64,000 nt of DNA, taken from contig OX375876.1 of the NCBI GenBank assembly GCA_947359465.1, positions 122,693,444 to 122,757,443 of the forward strand, written 5' to 3'. Below, in pieces: positions 54,874 through 64,000 of the stretch. Numbering within the stretch: position 1 is the first letter of the stretch; each line of letters begins with the position of its first letter. The DNA is from Metellina segmentata. Taxonomy: Eukaryota; Arthropoda; Arachnida; Araneae; Tetragnathidae. A program made the translations under genes and the position numbers. Below the pieces are notes generated by a model. That model did not search any database, was not told the DNA's origin, and was given only the letters and a program-made list of their open reading frames with translations.

Positions 54874-56366
54874 CAAGCAAAATACCCGACCTTACTCGGT
54901 TTGAATGGGTTTACTCTAAATTGAAGAGATAATCAAAATATATAATGGCTTACGTTTTTTGTAGGATAAAAATTTATTTGAATACCTTTCGCCATCTTTA
55001 TAATTTCTACAACTTACTTTAGACACAAATCCTACACATGCCTATCCATTCATGTAATACATTTCACATATTTCACCCTTGCTGTATGAGAAAGCTACAA
55101 AATGACGAAAGGTGACACTAAGGTTACTACTATAAAAGACGATTTTTAGGGAGATTTGGAATTCCCTTTCTTAAGTTCTTTTCATGTTCAATCAATTAAT
55201 AAAAATTATGATTTACGGCGAGTGCTATCGCACTCATAGTCAACAAAACAATATTTTTTTACTTGTGGCACTCTTGCATCCGGTATGTGACATAGTGAAA
55301 TTTTGCAATCTTCTCCTGTCATTATGACAACGAATTTTTTAATGTTTGAAAAGTTCTAGTTCGGATTTTTTAAACATTATTAGTCTTTCAATAACGACAT
55401 TATTCTTTTAATAATGGCATAACAGCACTTAAAAATTACTGAAAATTTATTCTGACTTACCTGCTATTTTTATGTCGAATACTTTGTGGTGGTGTTGCGT
55501 GTGATGAGAAGGAAAACACATTTATTAAAATAATAAATATTTAAAACAGAAAACAGTGAAATAAAAGATGTCGGAAAAAATTGTTCTAAAGATACTAATT
55601 TGTGATTCATTTTTATCTCTTGATCTCGCACAGTTGCCACAACTTACAACTAAAAGTGTACAAAATTTAGAAAAGCGAAATTAATTCAGAGCGAAAGAAA
55701 CAGAAAATATCACTGCTCGCGCGATCTTGTTCATTCCCGTTCGTTGAAAAATATCGTCTGCCCCAAATATTCGGAAATCGTTTTCATTGCGCAAAGAACA
55801 AAAATACGACTCGAAATGAATGAAATATCAGAGCTGAAATTCCATAAAAAAAATAATTTTTTGAAGCAATCGAAGTAATTGTAATATTCAATTTACATTC
55901 CAATTTTTCCAAAACTACCAAATTATGGTTGATTTAAGTATACTTACTCATGTGTTTTAGAATGAAACTCAACTAAATATAACAATAAAGAATTGTTTAA
56001 TATTGTATTCACGAAACTGTTAGATAATGTATAAAATAATATCCATTGCAATCAAATATCTGGAAAAAAATACCTGTGATGGCTACACAAACACACAAAC
56101 AAAAAATCGAACATAGAACAGAAAGACGGACAGACATACTTTCGCAACCAATTTCACTCACTAAATGAAGATAAGAAATCACTGTATTCAAATTTCCATG
56201 AAAATATATTAAACCGTGTGGACGTGTATAGGTACATACATACAGACAGACACCAAACGAGAAAAGGGCAGATTTGACATCAGAAGGGTCCAAAACAGAT
56301 AGAAAACTTGAAATGCGTCGAAAATATTGAATGTACAAGCAAACACTACATTGTTATTTACAAAGA
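54874..56366 (-). mobile_element. Helitron-like element (Helitron-2, copy A), 1493 bp
   Basis: On the minus strand it starts TCTTTGTAAATAACAATG after A at 56366 and ends GGTCGGGTATTTTGCTTG before T at 54874. A short stem (CCGA-TCGG) lies just inside the 3' end. It matches copy B along its length and preserves the site where copy B received a piggyBac-like MITE (near 55584). No Rep/helicase was seen. Minus-strand segments near 55200-55330, which match the open 58910-59167 of copy B, could be captured coding sequence, but I cannot identify it. Confidence 0.7.
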
Positions 56367-58743
56367 TTAAAAATTTTAAAGTGATGAAAAAAATCGAAAA
56401 AGAGTGCGCACAGTAAAATGAATCACATAAAATCAGTAATCGATTTTCAAGAAAAAAAAATGCTGTCACGAGAACAAAACGTTATCTTCAAATCCGATCA
56501 AACTATTTCACTGGACAAAATTTATAAAGTAGATTTAAAATTGAAAAAATTATGTAAAAAATTTCGAGGTATGAGTTCTTTAGTGTGGACCAGAATGTGG
56601 ACTCTGAGACTGGTGAAGCGTTTGTATCTATTTTGATTTGCACGAAGTTTAGATTTCTACTTGTAAAACACAATTAATGAATACAGCTTACAAGAATAAA
56701 CTGAGTCCAGCTTACAAGAGTACAATTTTCCCTCTTCATTGTCTCATAACTTTGTTTTGATATAGTGTGTTTTACTTGTAAGTCGATATATTGTAGGCTG
56801 AGAAGAAAAACTCAAAACCTGACATTTTTTTAGGAAACACTAAATGTTTATTTTCGAAATGAGAAATACATTTCCATATTGTAATCTGTTTAAAATAAAC
56901 TTAATACTAGCAATATATTTACCTCATATTTTTTACCTGAAATGTAATAGTCCTTAAACAGCTGTACAGCAAAAACATTTGTCAGATAATGAGTTTCTGC
57001 TCTAAGTCTACCATACATAGTTTGCTACATGCTGCCCTGTTTGATAGCTTAGTAATTCAAACTTATGCATTTGGGTACAATTATTACATTTATACCTAAT
57101 TTTAGTTATACTAAAATGAAGAGACAGCAGAAAAAAGAGTTATTCCATACATGGCAATGGAGTTCAGTTCAATAAAGGAACGAAATTAACATTTGTTTTC
57201 GGTACAAAGAACTTCGTCAGTAAAATTACATTCCGAAAAAATGAATTTAGAATTGTTGTCAGTGCAATTAAATATACAGTCATCTCTTTCGTTACAAAGC
57301 CTCCCATTCAACAGAGACTTAATTTTATACACCTTTTTCTACCGGAAAAAGGAATTTTACGATCAAACGAAATGATTAGTCGAATTTTGATGGGCAGTAA
57401 AACTCTTTTAATTACTCTATTCCTTCAGACAGACAATAGCAGGAACGGCGAAATTATTTTTTTGGAGAGACAAAGCACAATGACAATCAAGGGTGGATGT
57501 TTATGTAGCGTGATCACGACGCGGAAGTTCTCAGTTGCAAACACAGTTACAAAAAGGAATCTATTTTTTGCAGTTGCATTAATGAGTTATATATTTACGC
57601 TTTTTAGAGAGTCAAAGAGTTCATAAAAAGTAGTAAAATGTAGAAGCTAATGGAAAAATACCCGAATTCTTTGGTTGATGGTTACTTTGGTAAAATTTTG
57701 CTGTGCTTTGGAATTGCGTGCAATTTTAAAGAAATAAATCTCAAGACACACCCGCCTGGATTTTAATAAATAACTCGTTATGAAACATAGGTTTGAAAGT
57801 AAAATTCCACGAGTTTTATTTTTAATATATATGCACTGGACCATTAAAACCAACAAAATGTGTATAAACTGCTGAAGTGTTGAAGATAAGCGTAGTTTAT
57901 AGAAATAAGCGCAATAATGCACTGCATTGGTGTAATATTTTTTGAAAGAATGCAATTCAACTATATCTTTTTGATTCCTTAATTAATTTTATGTAACAAA
58001 TTTCTTAAGAAACGTGAATTTTGTAAATTTTTAATTCCAATCTATGGTAATTCTAATCCAATTCTAAGGCAATGTCATGTTATAAGGCATTTTTTAAGAA
58101 CGAGATAAAGTTTGAAGAGACGTAATTTCTGATGGTGGAAATGGCACACATGTTGCGTAAATGTATGTAGAAACAAGTTGTGTGTATAGCTTTTGTAGAG
58201 AATATCAGTGAAAACTAACCACCGAAAGACGATTATTTCACTTCTCATCACCCAATACGGAATACGCGTATAGAGAGCACGATATACTACTAAAACATTA
58301 GTGCCCATCTACATTTATAATTACATAAATACCTCACAAAGCACATCACTACCTTATGCTATGCGCTCAATTATTACACAGGTCGGGTATACCATGAAAA
58401 TTGATGTGTTTTGATTTGTTCTACATTTAAATCCATGTACTAAAATCCATTAATTTTAAAAATTTAGATGGCAATACTATATTTTTAAGATTAATTTGAT
58501 ATCATTAATCAACATGAAGGTTTTCGTGTAGTAAAAATTATAACTTTCCTTTAGATCTGTAAGTAACTCACCCTCCCTTACCGTTTTTAGTGAGTTAATA
58601 AACAATTCCCTCAATGTCTTAAATTTGCCGTTCCGACGAAGATAAACAGGAATAATATATCAGCGATTTGATATAACCGTCTTTTCGCTTATTTTTAATC
58701 TATCAATTATTTCACAGACAATAATAGTCGATATAATTAGTTA
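56367..58743. other. Spacer between the two Helitron-2 copies, no supported gene
   Basis: AT-rich. Open frames 56418-56636, 57193-57375, 57372-57626 (plus) and 57647-57955, 58075-58308 (minus) carry no recognisable domain. Confidence 0.45.
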
Positions 58744-59408
58744 CTATCAAAATACCCGACCCTCTAGATTGAAGAAATGATCTCAATATATAATCACTTA
58801 TGTCTTTCGTAGAATAAAATAATAGTTCAACACCTTTCGCCATCTTTATAGTTTCTACAACTTACTGGACACAAATCCTACACATGCATATCCATTCAGG
58901 TAATACATTTCACATACATCGCACCTTTGCTGTATGACAAAGATACAAAATAACGAAAGGTGACACTAAAATTACTCTACAAAAGACGATTTTGTGCAAA
59001 ATTTGGAATTCCCTTTCTAAAGTTATTTTCATGTTCAACTCAATTAATAAAAATGACGATTTACGGCAAGTGCTCTTGCACTCATAGTCCAAGAAACAAT
59101 ATTTTTTTACTTGTGGCACTCTTGCATAAGGCATGCGGCATTGTTGAATTTCGTCAACTTCTGTCATTATGACAAAGAATTTTTTAATATAGTTCGCATT
59201 TTTTAAACATTATTATTATTATTTCAAAAACGGCATAATTACACTTAAAATTGGCTTTATTCTGACTTACCTGACACTTTAAGTCGAATACTTTGTGGTG
59301 GTGTTGCGTGTGATGAAAAAAATTCAATTGATTTTATAAGGAATATTTAAAACAGAAAACACAGCAAAATAAAACAAAATAAAAGTTGTCGGTAAAACGT
59401 GTTCTTAA

Positions 59409-60158
59409 GGCGGTCCTGGACACAAAAATCACCAAATTTTCGATTTTTAAAAATTATTTTAAGAAATTTTCTGTGTTTTTCAGCTTAAAATGACGTTGAA
59501 ATCACGTTTCTATCTTAATTACAACTAGAGATATAATAATTTTTGTGGTGCGTTGTTTTGAAAATCTAACACTCTTGACATTTGTTATCATGGTAATAAC
59601 ATCTGTCTTTAAAACTTTAAATGCGTTTTTCTCCATGATACATTTTTTCACGATTTCCTGTATTCAAATTGTTTAAGTCGAAAACCGATAAAGTTTAAGG
59701 GTTGAAATTTGGAATACATCTTTTTCAAACATTATACTTTAATTTTGATTCAGCAAATTTGAAACAAATATTTACTTAATATTATTCAAAGATTTACTTT
59801 TGAAAATATGACTTTTTAAAAAATAAGTACCTTAAATTTTTAGAAATTTTCAATCAAAGATTTTTTATATTTTATTGAATTATATTTTTTAAATTGCTGA
59901 ATCAAAATTAAAGTTTATAACTTTGTGAATAATTTACTGCAAGAATTTTGAAAATGGATCAAGAATATTTTGAGTCTTAGCAATTTAAAATGACCACTCT
60001 TTTTTTCAAAAAATTTTAATTTAAAAATTTAAAAACCTTTTAGAAAAATTTTGTGCTGTGATTTCGTTTATTAGTTAGATGGGTAATCAGTACAAAAAAA
60101 ATTCAATATTCTAAATTATTTAATAAAATTTTTTTTTCTCAATATGTCCCGGACCCCC
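59409..60158. mobile_element. piggyBac-like MITE, 750 bp
   Basis: TTAA flanks at 59405-59408 and 60159-60162. Ends GGCGGTCCTGGACA and TGTCCCGGACCCCC match at about 12 of 14 positions as an inverted repeat. Copy A of Helitron-2 lacks it at the corresponding site. No coding sequence; the interior is AT-rich. Confidence 0.82.
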
Positions 60159-60946
60159 TTAAGATATTAATTTACGTTTATTTTTTATCTCTGGATCTCG
60201 CACAGTTGCCACAATTTACAACTAAAAGTGCACACAATTTAGAAAAGTGCACACAATAAAAATGCGAAATTAATTCAGAGAGAAAGAAACAGAAAATATC
60301 ACTGCACGCGATTGATCAAAACGAGTTTCAATTTCATTTCCGTTCGTTGAAAAATATCGTCTGTCCCAAATGTTCAGAAATCGTTTACATTGCGCAAAGA
60401 ACAAAAATAAGACTCGGAATAAATAAAGTATCAGAGCTAAAATTCCATACATAATTTTTTTTGAAAAAATGATTGCTTTTTCAGCAGTACCGGTATAGCA
60501 ATCCAAGTAATCGTAATTTTCAATTACATTTCAGTTTTTCCAAAACTACCAAACTATGTTTGATTTAAGTATACTTACTCAGTTGTTTTAGAATAAAACT
60601 TATCTAAATATAAAAATAAAGAAAAGTTTAATATGCAATCAACTAAACTAATATATGATGTAGAAAATAAATTACATTGCAATCAAATAACTGGAATAAA
60701 ATTCATATGATGCCTATACAAACACACAAACACAAAATCGAACATAGAACAGAAAGACGGACTTACGCAACCAAGTTCAGTAATGAAGATAAGTACTCAC
60801 TGTATGCTAAGTTTCATGAAAAATATATTAAACCGTGTGGACGTGTATATACGGCACACACATACAGACAGACAACAAACGCGCAAGAGGCGGATTTGGC
60901 ATCAGAAGGGTCGAAAACGAATAGAAAACTTGAAATCATTCGAAAG

Positions 60947-62082
60947 TGGGATTGTGCAATTCGGCACGATTTTCAATCCGACCGGATCCGGCCGTGTTGA
61001 CACAAATCCGTCTGGATTGGAATTTTTTTAATAAGTCTATCTAACCAGTATGTATTTTTCCAAAATCGGCTAAGTGAAAGTAGGTAAAAAGGATATTATT
61101 TCAAATTTACGAACACAACGTTTATTTTAGCATAAGAGAATCAACTTTGTTAATAATTATCCATAGGTAGGAAATCAGTCACCAACAATTAGTAATAGTA
61201 AATATTAGTACTGCTAGTAGTAAGTATTAAACGATTGATTATGATCAGTGTTACTAGTTTCCACCCCAAAAAACATCAGCTTGTTTTATACCTAGTACTT
61301 TTCTATTTATATAAAATTAAGTAGTCTCTATCTCTAATGTCGTTGAGCAAATGACATATAAATTGTACCTAACCTTGCCTCATACTAACATAAAAATCTA
61401 ATCTTTGGCAGTATTTAGTCAACATAACAATCAAGGGAAGTCTTAATTCTTCTTAATTGCTTAAATCGAAGTTATATAGTAATGAAAATCACTTTTGAGT
61501 TTGAAAGAACCATCTAATGAAACAAATCGTATTAATTGTGTCATCCCCAAACCTACTTCTCAATGAACTAATAAACTAATAACTAACAACGCAAATATAA
61601 CCAGCGGTCGAGAAGAAGGCCCTCTCAGCTTCAACACTAGTTGGTTTAACCGTCATTAAGTAGTCGTACATTAGAGACAAATAATTTCCTTTGACTCCAT
61701 TTCATATATATGAAGTCATTTCTTTCTTCATTATTTTCTCAAAATCTGTTTCTTTTCTGAAGTTTGTCTTTTTGCAACAGTCTTCATTTTCTTGCAGAAT
61801 TTGTTTTTCTAATTCCTCTTTATTAAAAAAATATTATTTATAGTTTAATTTATTATTTTTGCTAGAATTCTCCAAACTGATGATTGAAAAATAAAAAATC
61901 GATTCACTCACAATCGATTGCTTAATAAACGATTTCGCGACTTTAAAGTTAAGTTTGAACAATCGATTATTAAGTTTAAAAAAAATTCGGGTTTATCGGA
62001 TCCGGACCGGATCCGACAGATGTGCCGGATCCGGTAGGTAGCTAAATGATGCCGGATCCGCCGGTTCGGATTGCAATCCCTA
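60947..62082. mobile_element. hAT-type element (hAT-3), 1136 bp, non-coding
   Basis: Ends TGGGATTGTGCAAT and ATTGCAATCCCTA; flanks TTCGAAAG (60939-60946) and GTCGAAAG (62083-62090), 7 of 8 matching. CCGGATCC/GGATCCGG motifs cluster near both ends (60981-61018 and 61998-62065). No transposase was recognised. Copy A of Helitron-2 is continuous across this point. Confidence 0.8.
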
Positions 62083-62299
62083 GTCGAAAGTATTCAATCT
62101 ACAAACAAACACTCCATTCTTATTTATAGAGATAGTTTGATTAAAATGTCATATTTTATATGCTATGTCGAGGGGAGACACCTGAAGGCATCCACTATCA
62201 CATCTTATAAATGATGTAATATCCTTCATTTACTGAAGTATTAACTTATTCATCGCTTTTTACATTCGATCCTATTTTATGACGTGCATAATACACAGC

Positions 62300-62445
62300 C
62301 TCTGTAAACAAAAGGCTATTTTGCTGATATCGAATAGCGATACCTCACAGATAGATACTTTTTGTCCGATAATTTACGTGTATCGATACTACAAAACGGA
62401 TCGATACGTTGACGTCAAGGGCCCATCCTTACACAAGACTTTCTC
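62300..62445. repeat. Degenerate MITE-like repeat, left copy
   Basis: Shares AAGGCT-TTTGCTG, GTATCGATACTA, AAACGGATCGAT and CCCATCCTTACAC blocks with 63405-63557. TATCGATAC motifs and the inverse of a TAAGGATGG end suggest a hAT-type MITE, worn. Confidence 0.55.
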
Positions 62446-62486
62446 AGAAGACTTCTGTTTTCAGAAAAGCGTAGAATCTTGAAGAG

Positions 62487-63320
62487 TGAAAATGCATAAG
62501 TAAACACGTAATCTGAAAGAATGCTACAATGCTGATAAAAATGTATAAGTAAACACGTAATCTGAAAGAATGCTGCAATGCTGATAAAAATGTATAAGTA
62601 AACACGTAACCTGAAAGAATGCTGCAATGTTGATAAAAATGTATATGTAAACACGTAACCTGAAAGAATGCTGCAATGCTGATAAAAATGTATAAGTAAA
62701 CACGTAACCTGAAAGAATGCTGCAATGCTGATAAAATTGTATAAGTAAACACGTAACCTGAAAGAATGCTGCAATGTTGATAAAAATGTATATGTAAACA
62801 CGTAACCTGAAAGAATGCTGCAATGCTGATAAAAATGTATAAGTAAACACGTAAACTGAAAGAATGCTGCAATGCTGATAAAAATGTATAAGTAAACACG
62901 TAACCTGAAAGAATGCTGCAATGCTGATAAAAATGTATATGTAAACACGTAACCTGAAAGAATGCTGCAATGCTGATAAAAATGTATAAGTAAACACGTA
63001 AACTGAAAGAATGCTGCAATGCTGATAAAAATGTATATGTAAACACGTAACCTGAAAGAATGCTGCAATGCTGATAAAAATGTATAAGTAAACACGTAAA
63101 CTGAAAGAATGCTGCAATGCTGATAAAAATGTATAAGTAAACACGTAACCTGAAAGAATGCTGCAATGCTGATAAAAATGTATATGTAAACACGTAACCT
63201 GAAAGAATGCTGCAATGCTGATAAAAATGTATATGTAAACACGTAACCTGAAAGAATGCTGCAATGCTGATTAAAATGTATAAGTAAACACGTAACCGGA
63301 AAGAATGCTGCATTGCTGAT
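62487..63320. repeat. 49-bp minisatellite, 17 units
   Basis: Exact 49-bp period; unit contains GTAAACACGTAACCTGAAAG and AATGCTGCAATGCTGATAAA. Two variable sites (TATAAG/TATATG, ACCTG/AACTG) recur in patterns that indicate multi-unit duplication. Because 49 is not a multiple of three and the minus-strand unit has no stop in any frame, three long open frames (up to 306 codons) arise. I regard them as by-products. Confidence 0.95.
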
Positions 63321-63328
63321 AGATTTCA

Positions 63329-63706
63329 CTTGCACTTTCTCGGCTGCAGCTTTCCGGGTTTTAACTCATTTGGAAGCATCGTCAAAAGACAAGGGTTGCT
63401 TGACACTCTACAAGGCTTTTTTTGCTGTTGCCGAATATCGATACCTAACAGATCGATAAATTTTGTACGATATTTTAGGTGTGTCGATACTATTCGAAAC
63501 GGATCGATCCCGAATATCGATACTTTGACCATAACTGTCCATCCTTACACCAGACTCGAATCAAAGAAGCCGAAGAAACCAAGAGTGAAAGAACGTGGCA
63601 GTGTTGAGAGACGTCACGTACACTTTCTCCGCTCCAGCTTTCCTGATTATTTTTTCACTCGGTTAGTTGGAAGCATCGTTAAAAGACAAGAGTTGGCTGG
63701 GTCTAA
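63329..63706 (+). repeat. Local duplication around the right MITE-like repeat
   Basis: CACTTTCTCGGCTGCAGC with GGAAGCATCGTCAAAAGAC (63329-63390) recurs as CACTTTCTCCGCTCCAGC with GGAAGCATCGTTAAAAGAC (63620-63692). The MITE-like copy 63405-63557 lies between. Confidence 0.7.
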
Positions 63707-64000
63707 ACAAGGCCTTAAAGGGATCGTAAAACAGCGCAGGAATGCTGCATGCTCGCAATCGGGAAAGCTGTCAGTGGCTTGAAACGCACCTTCATGTGAG
63801 ATGGGGACTCTCTCTTCGTCGTTCTATCTTTTTTTTTCTCTCTCCTTATTTCTCTATTTGTCTATTTATTACGTTTTTCTTAACTGTGGCGTCACGTGAT
63901 TCACTGATCCGTGCAGGCGCCTCGCGTGTGGAATCTGCGAGCTGCGTTCTAGCAGGGAAGCCGGAATCGCAGGATTCACAGCAGGAAGTTCGGCAGAGGA
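63707..64000. other. Edge of window, pyrimidine-rich then GC-richer
   Basis: A T/CT-rich run (about 63820-63880) is followed by GC-richer sequence. A 150-codon open frame (63330-63782) runs into this stretch but is built from the local duplication and MITE sequence. Confidence 0.4.

Larger units (their letters stand above)
58744..62132 (-). mobile_element. Helitron-2, copy B, carrying two insertions
   Basis: Starts TCTCTATAAATAAGAATGG after A at 62132 (minus strand) and ends GGTATTTTGATAG before T at 58744. The span is 3389 bp. Removing the piggyBac-like insert with one TTAA (754 bp) and the hAT-3 insert with one duplication (1144 bp) leaves 1491 bp, against 1493 bp in copy A. Confidence 0.75.

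Noticed and set aside
62415..63335. Long minus-strand open frames of up to 306 codons
   Set aside because: They are produced by the 49-bp tandem repeat, which has no stop in any minus frame; the three frames give the same peptide in rotated order. No start context or domain supports a protein.
63330..63782. 150-codon plus-strand open frame with an internal repeat
   Set aside because: The internal repeat is a local DNA duplication and the middle is MITE-like sequence, so it is not a domain repeat.

Overview
This is a piece of an animal nuclear genome, most likely from an arthropod. It is AT-rich and has no bacterial-style gene packing. It is filled with eukaryotic DNA transposons, tRNA-derived SINEs, Helitrons and tandem arrays. 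The Tc1 transposase resembles copies I associate with arachnids, but that is recollection, so I place it no closer than arthropod. I found no convincing host gene, rRNA or functional tRNA gene. Almost every recognisable coding segment is a broken transposase.

Layout. 0-5 kb: a PIF/Harbinger-type MITE, an almost complete Tc1 copy, a deleted Tc1-like copy and a full-length SINE. 8-15 kb: a Helitron with a SINE inside it, a dimeric SINE with another SINE inside it, a SINE-derived hairpin and a second deleted Tc1-like copy. 15-22 kb: three hAT-type elements packed with ATCGATGT motifs and two of a second hAT family carrying transposase remnants, one of which sits inside the first family. 23-28 kb: a 266-307 bp tandem repeat, a second dimeric SINE and small TA-target MITEs. 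29-31 kb: a 107-bp array interrupted by a Harbinger MITE, which is itself interrupted by a LINE-like insertion starting with a hairpin. 32-48 kb: many SINEs, a third hAT copy, two minisatellites (64 bp and 44 bp) and degenerate Tc1 copies. 48-54 kb: a second Helitron of the 10.6-kb family, a third Harbinger MITE and an inverted pair of Harbinger transposase fragments. 54-62 kb: two copies of another Helitron-like element, one loaded with a piggyBac-like MITE and a hAT element. 62-63.3 kb: a 49-bp array.

The window reads as a stratified record of insertions. Target-site duplications, paralogous empty sites and nesting order let many insertions be placed to the base and ordered in time. The most notable points are a dimeric SINE junction shared by two loci, SINE bodies joined to different tRNA-like heads, hairpins at retroelement insertion ends, and non-autonomous families sharing the same internal deletion. 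Names such as SINE-A or hAT-1 are labels used only here. Boundaries marked by duplications are exact or nearly so; boundaries of degenerate copies are approximate. No database search was possible.
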